DNA from: CAURNT01 sp963539215
GTDB lineage: Bacteria > Fusobacteriota > Fusobacteriia > Fusobacteriales > Leptotrichiaceae
NCBI GenBank assembly: GCA_963539215.1
Contig: CAUTJT010000005.1
Coordinates: forward strand, 1 to 64,000
DNA: 64,000 bases
Direction of reading: 5' to 3'
The notes under the pieces are model-generated. The model made no database searches and was not told the DNA's origin. It was given only the letters and a program-made list of their open reading frames with translations. Of the stretch, positions 25,288 to 34,303 are shown one piece after another (the first letter of the stretch is position 1; the number at the start of each line of letters is the position of its first letter). The position numbers were made by a program, and so were the translations under genes.

Positions 25288-27072
25288 TTATTTAACAGCT
25301 TCTGGAACGTCAACAACTCCCATAGGTGCTTGTGATTTTGCATTAGAAACATATACATTAGAAGCTTTTACTGATTTGTTAACTGGTGATATACTATATT
25401 TAAACATAAATGGTATAATTGGAGCTTCTTCAATTATATTTTGTTGCCATGCTTTAAATGCATCTGCTCTAAATGAAGAATCAGTTAATCCTCTTATATC
25501 ATCTAAAGCATTTAGTAACTCATCATTTTTATCACTTACAAAACGAGTTAAGTTAAGAGCAGCATCTCTACCATAAGTAGATCTCATTTCAAGTGCTGTT
25601 CCTACTTGCCATGCAGCTCCAAATATATCTACATCTTCTGCATTAGTACGTGCTTTATCAAGTAAAACATTTCCGTCTAATAATCTATCATTAGTTAATT
25701 TAACTTCTATTCCAACATCTTTCCAGTTTTGAATTAAGGCTTTAGTTATAGGTTCAGCAGTGTCTGATCCACCAGCCATAGCCCATCTTAATGTTAAATT
25801 CTTACCGTCTTTATCAACTATTCCATCTCCATTAGTATCTTCATATCCTGCTTCTTTTAATAATTGTTTTGCTTTTTCTGGATTATAGTTATATCCTACT
25901 AAACTTGAATCAAAATATTTACTGTATGCAGGCGGAACTATTCCTGTTGCTCTTGTTCTTAATCCACCATAGAATGCTTGTGCTATTTCATCTATATTCA
26001 TAGCATATCCTACAGCTTGTCTTATTCTCTTATCTTGAAGTGGAGTATCTCTATCCATTACATTTTGTCCAGTTTTACTATCAAAGTGACCTAAATTGAA
26101 TCCCATGTATGAATAGTATAAATCCGGTCTTCCAAGTATAGTTATATTTGAGAAGTCCTTATATTTTTCATAACTATCTTGAGGAAGTCCATAATAAGTA
26201 TGGTATTCTCCTTGTTTTAATGACTCTACTGCTAATTGTGGAGTTATTACTTTTACTATAACTTTTCCAAGTTTTTCTTTTCCTAAGAAGTAATAAGGGT
26301 TTGCTTCATACTCAACACTTTCTCCTGGAACTACATTTTTAATTACAAGCGGTCCATTAGATAATGCTTTTTCACGTGTTTTAGGTGATTGTGCTAAATC
26401 TTTAATAGCAACATCTTCTAAATAGTGTTTAGGTAATAGAGAACTTAAACCTAATAAAGGTCCTCCTCCAGCTAATAAGTTAGCTGTAACTTCTTTTAAA
26501 TGTACTTTAACTTCTGTATCACTTACTTTTTCTATACCTGATATTTTTTTAGCTTTTCCTTCGTGATATTCTTTCATACCAACTATTCTTTCTAAGTTAG
26601 TTGGATCATATCTAACACCATCATATTCAGGAGATCCTAAAACTTCAGCAGTATAAATTAAATCATCTACTCCCATTTTTTCTCCATCAGACCATTTTAA
26701 TCCATCTCTAAACTTAATGTTTATTACTTTATTATCGACATCTACTGTAAATGTTGCCATTCCACCTTCTACGCCCATTCTTTCATAATCATCATTTTGC
26801 CAGAATATTTCTTCGTTTATAAACCCTGTAAGATATGCATCTTTAGATTCATCATTATGAAGTGGTGAGAATATTCCTTTAAATGCATCAGCAGATACCA
26901 TTGCTATTTTGTATATTCCATCTTCTTTTATAGGCTTATCGCTTACCCATTCTTGCGCGAAGTTTAATTTAACATTTTCTCCAGCTTGTTCTGATCTAGC
27001 TTTACCAGGGCCACAAGAAACAACAAGTCCAAGTGTAGCTAAAACCATAGTATATTTCAACATATTTTTCAT
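25288..27072 (-). CDS. Family 5 solute-binding lipoprotein (oligopeptide ABC importer)
   Basis: 594 residues. A lipoprotein signal is followed by lipobox LVVSC (Cys20). The mature protein has the family 5 (OppA/DppA) architecture: KWSDGEKMGVDDLIYTAEV, then QDKRIRQAVGYAMNIDEI, TGIVPPAY, and a C-terminal EEAPIIPFMFKYSISPVNK. It binds a peptide or similar ligand at the cell surface or periplasm for an ABC importer. The permease and ATPase genes are not adjacent; it is a solitary gene with its own promoter and terminator. It probably feeds an Opp-type permease encoded elsewhere. Ligand unknown. Confidence 0.93.
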   Translation of the reverse strand: MKNMLKYTMVLATLGLVVSCGPGKARSEQAGENVKLNFAQEWVSDKPIKEDGIYKIAMVSADAFKGIFSPLHNDESKDAYLTGFINEEIFWQNDDYERMGVEGGMATFTVDVDNKVINIKFRDGLKWSDGEKMGVDDLIYTAEVLGSPEYDGVRYDPTNLERIVGMKEYHEGKAKKISGIEKVSDTEVKVHLKEVTANLLAGGGPLLGLSSLLPKHYLEDVAIKDLAQSPKTREKALSNGPLVIKNVVPGESVEYEANPYYFLGKEKLGKVIVKVITPQLAVESLKQGEYHTYYGLPQDSYEKYKDFSNITILGRPDLYYSYMGFNLGHFDSKTGQNVMDRDTPLQDKRIRQAVGYAMNIDEIAQAFYGGLRTRATGIVPPAYSKYFDSSLVGYNYNPEKAKQLLKEAGYEDTNGDGIVDKDGKNLTLRWAMAGGSDTAEPITKALIQNWKDVGIEVKLTNDRLLDGNVLLDKARTNAEDVDIFGAAWQVGTALEMRSTYGRDAALNLTRFVSDKNDELLNALDDIRGLTDSSFRADAFKAWQQNIIEEAPIIPFMFKYSISPVNKSVKASNVYVSNAKSQAPMGVVDVPEAVK

Positions 27073-27106
27073 TTATACATCCTCCAAATTTTGATCTTTA
27101 TTTAAC

Positions 27107-27135
27107 ATTTTACCACAATGTATAGATATTTTCAA
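27107..27135 (-). promoter_or_regulatory. Promoter of the peptide-binding lipoprotein gene
   Basis: TTGAAA (27135-27130), 17-bp spacer, TAAAAT (27112-27107). Confidence 0.75.
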
Positions 27136-27138
27136 TAT

Positions 27139-27150
27139 ATACACGTGTAT
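27139..27150. promoter_or_regulatory. Palindrome ATACACGTGTAT, possible operator
   Basis: Perfect 12-bp palindrome ending four bases upstream of the -35 box of the lipoprotein promoter, a typical place for a regulator site. No regulator gene is nearby. Confidence 0.4.
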
Positions 27151-27201
27151 TAAATCATATTTTTTATATATCATTCCTATTTATGATATATATAATTAAA
27201 T

Positions 27202-27633
27202 TTACAATTCTATTCCACTAATCTCTATATACCTTTTATTTTCATCAAAATACTCAAGATTAATAACTACACTAGAATCCTCTACTACTTCCGGAACATT
27301 ATTAGCCCATTCTATTAGTAATAGTGTGTTATCAGCACATACATATTCTTGATATCCAACTTCATATAATTCATCTATATTAGCTAATCTATATAAATCA
27401 AAATGCACTATTTTTATATCTTCTAAATCATATTCTATCAAATATGTAAAAGTTGGACTTTTAACATTTTCTGTTACACCTAAATTTTTGCAAATTCTTT
27501 TAGATATATGAGTTTTACCTGTACCAAGATCTCCTATTAAGGCTATAGATTTGATATCATCAGTTTTAATTCTTTGACTAAGTTTATCTATAATTTCATT
27601 TATCTCTTCAAAACTCAATACTTTCTTTTCCAA
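27202..27633 (-). CDS. tsaE: tRNA threonylcarbamoyladenosine (t6A37) ATPase TsaE
   Basis: 143 residues, normal length. Walker A is IGDLGTGKTHISK near residues 34-42. SPTFTYLIEY follows, then VHFDLYRL and LLIEWANNVPE, all hallmarks of TsaE. It supports the TsaBD complex that makes t6A on ANN-decoding tRNAs. tsaB is often next to it but is not in this window. The downstream 128 bp to the lipoprotein gene hold that gene's promoter; no clear terminator is seen. Confidence 0.96.
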   Translation of the reverse strand: MEKKVLSFEEINEIIDKLSQRIKTDDIKSIALIGDLGTGKTHISKRICKNLGVTENVKSPTFTYLIEYDLEDIKIVHFDLYRLANIDELYEVGYQEYVCADNTLLLIEWANNVPEVVEDSSVVINLEYFDENKRYIEISGIEL

Positions 27634-27729
27634 AATATCACCTCTTTCCCACTATATTATTATATCAAATATGTTAATTATAATTCAAGTTTTACAAAAT
27701 TAGTTGTATGTAAAATAAAAAAATTATAG

Positions 27730-27758
27730 TTGACAACATTTTCTTTTTTTGTTAATAT
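27730..27758 (+). promoter_or_regulatory. Promoter of the DUF2147 gene
   Basis: TTGACA (27730-27735), 17-bp spacer, TAATAT (27753-27758), followed by AGGAGG before the start. Confidence 0.8.
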
Positions 27759-27788
27759 ATTTATATCAAAAATAGGAGGAAACAATAA

Positions 27789-28238
27789 ATGAAAAAATTA
27801 TTTACAATATTTTTAGCTATACTTTTACCTATATTCTCATTTGCAGCTAAATCTGATATTTATGGTAGATGGATAACTGAAAAAGGAGAAACAGACAACA
27901 GAGTTATAGTTGATATTTATGAAAAAAATGGAAAAGTTTATGGAAAAGTTCACCAATTAACAAATAGATATGATTCAACAGGTGCTTTAAAAAAGGATGT
28001 TAACAATCCTGACACTTCTAAGAGAGGTAGAACTATAGAAGGTATAGACTTTGTTAGTGATTTTACTTATAACGAAAAAAATAGTAAATATGAAAAAGGT
28101 AAAATATATGATCCATCAAGTGGTAAAACTTATGATTGCTACATGGAATTAAATTCAGATGGTTCATTAAAAGTAAGAGGACATATTCCTGGAATAAAAT
28201 TCTTAGGTAAAACTCAAACATGGAGAAGATACAAATAA
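27789..28238 (+). CDS. Exported DUF2147 protein
   Basis: 149 residues with a signal peptide ending FSFAA near residue 20 and no lipobox. The mature part matches DUF2147: IYGRWITEKGETDNRVIVDIYEKNGKVYGKV at the start, GKIYDPSSGKTYDCYMEL in the middle, and RGHIPGIKFLGKTQTWRR at the end. The family is a small periplasmic or surface beta-barrel-like (lipocalin-style) fold of unknown function. One of only three plus-strand genes in the window, single-gene unit facing eno. Confidence 0.88.
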   Translation: MKKLFTIFLAILLPIFSFAAKSDIYGRWITEKGETDNRVIVDIYEKNGKVYGKVHQLTNRYDSTGALKKDVNNPDTSKRGRTIEGIDFVSDFTYNEKNSKYEKGKIYDPSSGKTYDCYMELNSDGSLKVRGHIPGIKFLGKTQTWRRYK

Positions 28239-28252
28239 TAATATATTAAAAA

Positions 28253-28273
28253 ATGGGAGTTTAAAACTCCCAT
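28253..28273. terminator. Bidirectional terminator between DUF2147 gene and eno
   Basis: Perfect 10-bp inverted repeat ATGGGAGTTT / AAACTCCCAT with a T-run on the plus side and an A-run (Us on the minus transcript) on the other. It serves both convergent genes. Confidence 0.9.
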
Positions 28274-28289
28274 ATTTTTATTTTATAGC

Positions 28290-29588
28290 TTATTTTTTAA
28301 TTGTATATAATGAATCTATACCTTTGTATATTGCTTCACCTGCTAAATCATCTTCAATTCTTAATAATTGGTTATATTTAGCTATTCTATCTGTTCTTGA
28401 AGCTGATCCAGTCTTAATTTGTCCTGCATTAGTTGCTACTGCTACGTCAGCTATAGTATCATCTTCAGTTTCTCCTGATCTATGAGATACTACTGCAGTG
28501 TATCCAGCTTTTTTAGCCATTTCTATAGCATCTAAAGTTTCAGTTAATGTTCCTATTTGATTTAATTTAATTAAGATTGAGTTAGCAATTCCTTTTTTAA
28601 TTCCTTCTTCTAATCTCTTAGTGTTAGTAACGAATAAATCGTCTCCAACTATTTGTATTTTCTTACCTAATTTTTCAGTCATTAATTTGAATCCGTCCCA
28701 GTCATCTTCTGCTAGTCCATCTTCTATTGAAACTATTGGATATTTAGCACATAATCCTTCATACCATGCAACCATTTCTTCTGAAGTTCTTTCAACTCCA
28801 CCTTCTCTTTTGAATACATATTTTTTAGTTTCAGCATTATAGAATTCTGATGATGCAGCATCTAAAGCGAATGTTATATCTTTTCCTAATTCATATCCTG
28901 CAGATTTAACAGCTTCTGAAATTATTTCTAAAGCACCTTCAGTACCATTTATTTTACTTGGAGCATATCCACCTTCGTTACCAACGTTAGTTGAATCTCC
29001 ATTTGCTTTTAATAATTTTCCTAAGTGATGGAATATTTCAGCACCCATTCTTAATGCTTCTTTATATGTTTTAGCTCCTACTGGTTGAACCATGAATTCT
29101 TGAACGTCTACTGCAGAATCAGCATGTGATCCTCCGTTTAAGATATTCATCATTGGAACAGGTAATTCTTTAGCATTAACTCCTCCTAAATATCTGTATA
29201 AAGGTAATCCTAATTGATTAGCTGCAGCTTTTGCAACTGCTAATGAAACACCTAATATAGCATTTGCTCCTAATTTTTCTTTGTTAGGAGTTCCATCTAA
29301 GTCTATCATTAATTTATCGATAGCAACTTGATCTAAAGCATCCATTCCTATAACAGCTTCTGCTATTATTTCATTTACGTTTTCAACAGCTTTTAAAACA
29401 CCTTTACCTAAATATCTTGATTTGTCTCCATCTCTTAATTCAACAGCTTCGTGAACTCCTGTAGATGCTCCTGATGGTACAGATGCTCTACCCATAGCTC
29501 CACCTTCTAAGTATACTTCAACTTCAACAGTTGGATTACCTCTTGAATCAAGGATTTCTCTTGCATAAATATTTTCAATAATTGTCAT
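28290..29588 (-). CDS. eno: Enolase
   Basis: Converts 2-phosphoglycerate to phosphoenolpyruvate in glycolysis; 432 residues, normal length. Sequence landmarks are ARQILDSRGNPTVEVEV-type N-terminus (AREILDSRGNPTVEVEV), NVGNEGGYAPS, the Mg2+ ligand regions ALDAASSEF, SIEDGLAEDDW and VGDDLFVTN, and the signature ILIKLNQIGTLTETLDA. It has its own promoter at 29626-29654. No terminator is seen between it and the upstream nucleoside hydrolase gene, so some read-through is possible. Confidence 0.98.
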   Translation of the reverse strand: MTIIENIYAREILDSRGNPTVEVEVYLEGGAMGRASVPSGASTGVHEAVELRDGDKSRYLGKGVLKAVENVNEIIAEAVIGMDALDQVAIDKLMIDLDGTPNKEKLGANAILGVSLAVAKAAANQLGLPLYRYLGGVNAKELPVPMMNILNGGSHADSAVDVQEFMVQPVGAKTYKEALRMGAEIFHHLGKLLKANGDSTNVGNEGGYAPSKINGTEGALEIISEAVKSAGYELGKDITFALDAASSEFYNAETKKYVFKREGGVERTSEEMVAWYEGLCAKYPIVSIEDGLAEDDWDGFKLMTEKLGKKIQIVGDDLFVTNTKRLEEGIKKGIANSILIKLNQIGTLTETLDAIEMAKKAGYTAVVSHRSGETEDDTIADVAVATNAGQIKTGSASRTDRIAKYNQLLRIEDDLAGEAIYKGIDSLYTIKK

Positions 29589-29625
29589 TTTGCATAACCT
29601 CCAAAATAATATATTTTACAAGTTA

Positions 29626-29654
29626 ATTATATCACAGAATTTAATAAAACACAA
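29626..29654 (-). promoter_or_regulatory. Promoter of eno
   Basis: TTGTGT (29654-29649), 17-bp spacer, TATAAT (29631-29626). Confidence 0.65.
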
Positions 29655-29662
29655 TATAAATA

Positions 29663-30565
29663 TTATACTAAGTTTGCCAATAACCATTCTTCAAATTTTT
29701 CACTATCTACTCCAACGGCAAATCTTACATTTGGAGTTTTTCCCTTTTCTTTTGTCCAATATCCAGAAACTAAAGCACCTGGTGCTATATCATCAGTTGA
29801 AACGTCTATATATTTATCTTCTAAAGTGAACATTTCAGGATAAACAAGATAAGCTATAGGAGCACTATCATGCATCATAAGTTCATTATTTTCTTCTATA
29901 TATCCTTTAAGTATTTCACGGGCCATACTAGATATTTTACTTTTTGATTTATTTTCCTCTAATTTTTGACTTGAAACTAAACAAAATCTAGTTACATCTA
30001 ATCCAAATACAGTTACTTTTACATCAGCATCAAAAACAATTTTAGCTGCATGTGGATCTTTAAAAGTGTTAAATTCTGCAGCACTATTTACATTACCTGC
30101 ACCTAGTGATCCACCCATAACTACAATTTCTTCTACTTTGTTTAAAAGATGAGGATATATTTTTATAAACAAAGCAATATTGGTTAAAGCTCCTAGTGCT
30201 ACTAAAGTTATTTTTTCTTCACTTTTTTCTATTAAATCTTTTATAGCTTCAACTGCAACTTTATCTATAATCTTAGTTTTAGGATAAGGCATAGGATAAC
30301 CACCAAGTCCATCTAATCCATGGACATGAGACCCATCTATACCAGGTTCAAAAAACAAAGCTTTAGAAACTCCTTTTGCAACCGGTATATCTTTTTCTAA
30401 AAACTCTAGAATTCTTAAAGCATTTATAGTAGTTTGTTCAAGATTAACATTACCAAATACTGTAGTTATTAATCTAATATCTAATCCACTTTTAATAGCT
30501 GCTGTCAAAGCAATTGTATCATCTATACCAGGATCTGTATCAATCACTATTTTTCTTTTTAACAT
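29663..30565 (-). CDS. Inosine/uridine-type nucleoside hydrolase, paralog 2
   Basis: 300 residues. The N-terminal DTDPGIDDTIAL Ca2+/ribose motif (residues 8-19) is intact; VFGNVN, VVMGGSL and the C-terminal histidine segment MMHDSAPIAYL are present. It hydrolyses ribonucleosides to base and ribose. It is a tandem paralog of the next gene upstream, at roughly half identity by eye, so the two probably prefer different bases. The gap between them is 8 bp. Cytoplasmic, no signal. Confidence 0.93.
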   Translation of the reverse strand: MLKRKIVIDTDPGIDDTIALTAAIKSGLDIRLITTVFGNVNLEQTTINALRILEFLEKDIPVAKGVSKALFFEPGIDGSHVHGLDGLGGYPMPYPKTKIIDKVAVEAIKDLIEKSEEKITLVALGALTNIALFIKIYPHLLNKVEEIVVMGGSLGAGNVNSAAEFNTFKDPHAAKIVFDADVKVTVFGLDVTRFCLVSSQKLEENKSKSKISSMAREILKGYIEENNELMMHDSAPIAYLVYPEMFTLEDKYIDVSTDDIAPGALVSGYWTKEKGKTPNVRFAVGVDSEKFEEWLLANLV

Positions 30566-30573
30566 TTATCCTC

Positions 30574-31479
30574 CTACTTTTTTAAACTTTCTATTAACCA
30601 TTTTTCAAATCTATCACCATCTACCTTCACAGCATATCTGACATTATTTTCTTTATTTTTCTCAGGTGTCCAACTCCCAGAAACAAGTGAGCCAATAGCT
30701 GCTCCTTCTGTTGCAACATCTATATACATATATTCAAATTCAAACATATCAGGATGTAATAAATAGGCAATAGTAGCACTATCATGCATAGTTAAAACTC
30801 CTCTTACTTCCATATATCCTTTAAGTATATTATATGCCATATCAGCTACCTTCCCATTACCCTTTAAAGCCTCAAAAGATTTAGGACTTATTAAACAATT
30901 TCTAGTTACATCTAATCCAAATGCAGTTATTTTACATCCTGAATCAAATACTATTTTGGCAGCATGTGGATCTTGAAAAATATTTGCTTCAACAACACTA
31001 TTAACATTTCCACCGCTAAGTGATCCACCCATTATAACTATTTCATATATTCTTTCTTTTAAATTAGGATATAGCATTAAAAATACTGCAATATTGGTTA
31101 AAGATCCTACTGCTACTAAAGTTATCTTTTCATAAGAATTAACAACAATATCCTTTATGGCTTCTACCGCATTTTTATCTATAACTTTTTTATTTGTTTT
31201 AGGTAATTCATATCCACCCATACCATTTGCTCCATGTATAGCTGAAGCATCCCTGTTGGGTCTAAAAATTATAGCCTTATCTATCCCTTTAGCAACAGGT
31301 ATATCTTTACCTAAAAAATCAACTAATTTTAAAGCATTATCTGTTGTTATATCCACATTAACATTACCAAAAACACTTGTTATTAATTCTATATTCAAAT
31401 CATTCTTAATACCAGCTGCTATAGCAATAGCATCATCTATCCCAGGATCTGTATCAAATATTATTTTTCTTTTAATCAT
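30574..31479 (-). CDS. Inosine/uridine-type nucleoside hydrolase, paralog 1
   Basis: 301 residues with DTDPGIDDAIAI at residues 8-19, SVFGNVN, IVIMGGSL and LTMHDSATIAYLL. All active-site landmarks match those of the downstream paralog. The start overlaps the ribokinase stop by 8 bp, indicating translational coupling. Together the kinase and two hydrolases would turn salvaged ribonucleosides into free bases plus ribose 5-phosphate. Confidence 0.93.
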   Translation of the reverse strand: MIKRKIIFDTDPGIDDAIAIAAGIKNDLNIELITSVFGNVNVDITTDNALKLVDFLGKDIPVAKGIDKAIIFRPNRDASAIHGANGMGGYELPKTNKKVIDKNAVEAIKDIVVNSYEKITLVAVGSLTNIAVFLMLYPNLKERIYEIVIMGGSLSGGNVNSVVEANIFQDPHAAKIVFDSGCKITAFGLDVTRNCLISPKSFEALKGNGKVADMAYNILKGYMEVRGVLTMHDSATIAYLLHPDMFEFEYMYIDVATEGAAIGSLVSGSWTPEKNKENNVRYAVKVDGDRFEKWLIESLKK

Positions 31480-32398
31480 TTTCTCTCTCCTTTAAAAATA
31501 CTTTTATCTCTTCTATACTAGGTATTGAATCTTGAGCCCCAATACGAGTTACAACTATAGCTGATGTTGCACTAGCATATTTTAATGATTCTTTTACATT
31601 TTCTCCATTTAAAGTTTTTGATATAAAGGCCCCTAAGAAAGAATCTCCAGCAGCAGTTGTATCTATAGCTTTTACTTTAAATGCATCACATTTTTCAACT
31701 TCACCTTTTTCATTAAATAGGCATGAACCTTTACTTCCTAAAGTTAAAAGTATATTTTTAATTCCTTTTTCTTTTTTTATTTTTTCTATCTCTAATTCAT
31801 ATCCTAAAACTTCTGAATCAACACCTAAAACAACTTTAAGTTCTGTTTCATTAACTATTAAATAATCTACTAAAGACAATACTTTATCATTAAGTTTAGT
31901 AGCAGGAGCTGGATTAAAATATGTAATTTTACCCATATCTCTAGCTTTTTCTAAAACATATTCTATAGTATCCATAGGTATTTCATTTTGTAAAAGAACT
32001 CCATCTGAAACCTCTAATTCAGATACTAAACTTTTTTCTATAGAAGCTCTATTTAATTCAAAATTTGCTCCAGGTATTACTATAATATTATTATCTCCTT
32101 TAGCATCAACTGTAATAATAGCCTTTCCTGTAGTTACATTAGAATATATAACTTTATTTTTTATTCCATTATCAATTAAATTTTTTATTAATTCTTCTCC
32201 ATCATCATCTCTACCAACCATACCTATCATAGATACATCAAGCCCAAGTTTAGACATAGCTATAGCCTGATTTGCTCCTTTACCTCCACATGATTTATAG
32301 AAATCATTAGCCATTATAGTAGCACCAAGCTCTGGTAATTTTTCTACTCTTGCTGTCATATCCATATTTAAACTTCCTACAACTAATACTCTAGACAT
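31472..32398 (-). CDS. rbsK: Ribokinase
   Basis: PfkB-family sugar kinase, 308 residues. The N-terminal GSLNMDM and the GGKGANQAIAMSKLG signature mark ribokinase. The C-terminal catalytic segment is IDTTAAGDSFLGAFI, with Asp of the GD motif as base. Phosphorylates ribose to ribose 5-phosphate. Nested between a TrmN6-like gene (1 bp) and two nucleoside hydrolases, so its ribose probably comes from nucleosides, not from an Rbs transporter. Confidence 0.93.
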   Translation of the reverse strand: MSRVLVVGSLNMDMTARVEKLPELGATIMANDFYKSCGGKGANQAIAMSKLGLDVSMIGMVGRDDDGEELIKNLIDNGIKNKVIYSNVTTGKAIITVDAKGDNNIIVIPGANFELNRASIEKSLVSELEVSDGVLLQNEIPMDTIEYVLEKARDMGKITYFNPAPATKLNDKVLSLVDYLIVNETELKVVLGVDSEVLGYELEIEKIKKEKGIKNILLTLGSKGSCLFNEKGEVEKCDAFKVKAIDTTAAGDSFLGAFISKTLNGENVKESLKYASATSAIVVTRIGAQDSIPSIEEIKVFLKEREND

Positions 32399-32399
32399 A

Positions 32400-33014
32400 T
32401 TACTTCCTTTCTAAACTTAATATTACAAAACTTTTTTTTGAGTTTAAAATTTTTTTTATTTTTCTTATTTTAAATTTTTTATTTTTTTCAATTTCTTTTA
32501 ATCTGTACATAGGTAATATTACAAAAAATACACCATCTTCCATAAGCATATAGTCTACTACATCTAAAAGTTCACTTAAATTTAAACATACCTCAAACTT
32601 AGATTTTTTTAAAATCTCATTTTCAGGTAATTTCCCACTATTCATTTTTAAATAAGGTGGATTACTCATTATATATTTAAACTTATTTTTAAAATCAACC
32701 GTCATCATATTTTTAATATCCTCATTAAAAATATCTACATTACTCATTTTATTAATCAATATATTTTCTTCGAGCAAATTAAATACTTCTTTCTGTATTT
32801 CAACACATATAAATTTATTAAATTGTTCTATATTAAATAACATAATAGTTAACGTCCCTATTCCTGCACCTATATCTAATATATCACCTACACCATTTTC
32901 ATTTTTCATCTCATTTTTAATAAATTCTACGAGATTTATAGCATCATCTGTTATATTCAAAGCATTATTTCCGTGTTTAATATATTTATTTGTACTTTCT
33001 ATATAATGTAACAT
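32400..33014 (-). CDS. TrmN6-like N6-adenine methyltransferase
   Basis: 204 residues, class I SAM fold. The SAM loop is DILDIGAGIGTLTI (about residues 44-57), and the NPPY catalytic motif of N6-adenine methylases appears as MSNPPYLKMNSG near residue 118. The layout (SAM loop, acidic ends, NPPY, then a conserved KFE segment) fits the tRNA1(Val) A37 methylase YfiC/TrmN6 family. Shorter than the 245-residue E. coli protein. Starts after AAAGGAGA. Substrate not proven. Confidence 0.85.
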   Translation of the reverse strand: MLHYIESTNKYIKHGNNALNITDDAINLVEFIKNEMKNENGVGDILDIGAGIGTLTIMLFNIEQFNKFICVEIQKEVFNLLEENILINKMSNVDIFNEDIKNMMTVDFKNKFKYIMSNPPYLKMNSGKLPENEILKKSKFEVCLNLSELLDVVDYMLMEDGVFFVILPMYRLKEIEKNKKFKIRKIKKILNSKKSFVILSLERK

Positions 33015-33025
33015 TTTTCTCCTTT

Positions 33026-33051
33026 ATATAAAAAGAGGCGCAATAGCACCT
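33026..33051 (-). terminator. Terminator or attenuator after the PSP1 gene
   Basis: AGGTGC-TATT-GCGCCT stem (33051-33036, one G-U) followed by a U-rich run. The next gene starts only about 20 bp later with no room for a clear promoter, so it may act as a partial attenuator. Confidence 0.65.
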
Positions 33052-33056
33052 ACAAT

Positions 33057-33572
33057 TTACCAATATATTTCTCTACCATACTTACCGTATGCATTTAATA
33101 TTCTACCTTCATCATTAAATTTTATTTGATAAAATTCAACTCTTCTATTAAATGTTTTATTTACTTCCTTAACTAATTCTCTAAAATCAAGTCTTCCTTC
33201 TGCTGTGAAATAAAATATTAATTTATCTCCACCAAACATGTATTCCCCTATTACTAAATTCATTTCCGGCAAAACTCTTTTAACTATTTTTTTACATATA
33301 AAATAGGCTTCACGTGCTTTTTCATCTAAAACATCTAATTCCTTAACTTCATCTTCTGTAAGTTTTCTTTTAACTTTTCTAATTTTTAAATCTTCATCTT
33401 CTTCCAAAAGAGTCGCACTATTTAATTTATTTTCACCTAAAATTATTCCTATTTGATCCCCTCTTATAGTTTCAACTATAACGTGATCTCCTTTTTCATA
33501 TTCATTATCATTTTCTATATAAAAAGGATAAACCTTTTTTGTTTTTCTAAAACGTATATTTACTATTTTCAT
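33057..33572 (-). CDS. Short PSP1-domain protein (YaaT-like) without its Cys region
   Basis: 171 residues. The PSP1 core is clear: VYPFYIENDNEYEKGDHVIVE, then KLIFYFTAEGRLDFRELVKE and RRVEFYQIKFNDEGRIL. In B. subtilis YaaT this continues with GPCGRMLCC and about 85 further residues. Here the protein ends GKYGREIYW at exactly that point, so the conserved cysteines and C-terminal part are absent. A hairpin follows at once, suggesting a stable short form and not a recent frameshift. YaaT is part of a complex affecting RNA processing and sporulation in Bacillus; what a short form does is unknown. Start overlaps radC stop by 1 bp. Confidence 0.85.
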   Translation of the reverse strand: MKIVNIRFRKTKKVYPFYIENDNEYEKGDHVIVETIRGDQIGIILGENKLNSATLLEEDEDLKIRKVKRKLTEDEVKELDVLDEKAREAYFICKKIVKRVLPEMNLVIGEYMFGGDKLIFYFTAEGRLDFRELVKEVNKTFNRRVEFYQIKFNDEGRILNAYGKYGREIYW

Positions 33573-34177
33573 TATATATCCCCATTTTCTAAAAAGCTAT
33601 AATATTCATTCCCACATATTATAATATGATCTGATACTTTAACATCTATATATGATAATATATTTATTAAATTTTTAGTAACCTCTAAATCATTTTTTGA
33701 TGGTAGTTTAGATCCGCTAGGATGATTATGAACCAATATTACAGATTTTGCATTATACTTCAAAGACATTTTTACAACTTCTCTTAAATATACTGCTGTT
33801 CTATCTATAGTTCCTAAAAACATATCCTCTTCCTTAATAATTCTACATTGTGTGTTAAAAAATAATAGCTTAAAAATTTCTTTTTCTTTATCTACAAAAC
33901 TATATTTTAAATAATTAATAAGATCACTACAATTTAATATTTTTATTTCATTATCAAATGTCTTATAATATAAAATATTTAAAAATAAATTATCTAAAAT
34001 ATTAAATATTTTTTGAATTTTTATAGGTAAAAAGTCTATATTTTTATCTTTAATAAGACTCCCTAAATTAAAATATTTTTCATCACAATTTTTAATTATT
34101 TCATCTAATTTATTTTCTTTTATTTTACTAACAGAACTTATTAATTCCCTTAATATTTCTCTGTCTTTTTCTCTCAT
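33572..34177 (-). CDS. RadC-family JAMM-domain protein
   Basis: 201 residues. The JAMM metal motif appears as VHNHPSGSKLPSKND (His, His, Ser, Asp) around residues 149-163, with the RadC-typical tail VSDHIIICGNEYYSF. The helical N-terminus is shorter and more divergent than in E. coli RadC. Despite the name, RadC has no proven repair role; many copies ride on mobile elements, but this one heads a chromosomal operon. Start at an ATG after GGGGGAG. Confidence 0.88.
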   Translation of the reverse strand: MREKDREILRELISSVSKIKENKLDEIIKNCDEKYFNLGSLIKDKNIDFLPIKIQKIFNILDNLFLNILYYKTFDNEIKILNCSDLINYLKYSFVDKEKEIFKLLFFNTQCRIIKEEDMFLGTIDRTAVYLREVVKMSLKYNAKSVILVHNHPSGSKLPSKNDLEVTKNLINILSYIDVKVSDHIIICGNEYYSFLENGDI

Positions 34178-34238
34178 AATCTCCCCCTAATATATACCCA
34201 TTAATATTGTATCATATACAAATTAAAAAATAAAGTAT

Positions 34239-34267
34239 TTGAATAAGTTTTTCAAATTTTGTATAAT
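34239..34267 (+). promoter_or_regulatory. Promoter of fhs
   Basis: TTGAAT (34239-34244), 17-bp spacer, TATAAT (34262-34267). Confidence 0.75.
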
Positions 34268-34303
34268 TTAATATATTACTTAAAAAAAGTAAAGGTGGTA
34301 TAA

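Noticed and set aside
33026..33051. Frameshift explaining the short PSP1 protein
   Set aside because: A terminator-like hairpin and the next gene's ribosome site follow immediately, leaving no room for the missing C-terminal part.
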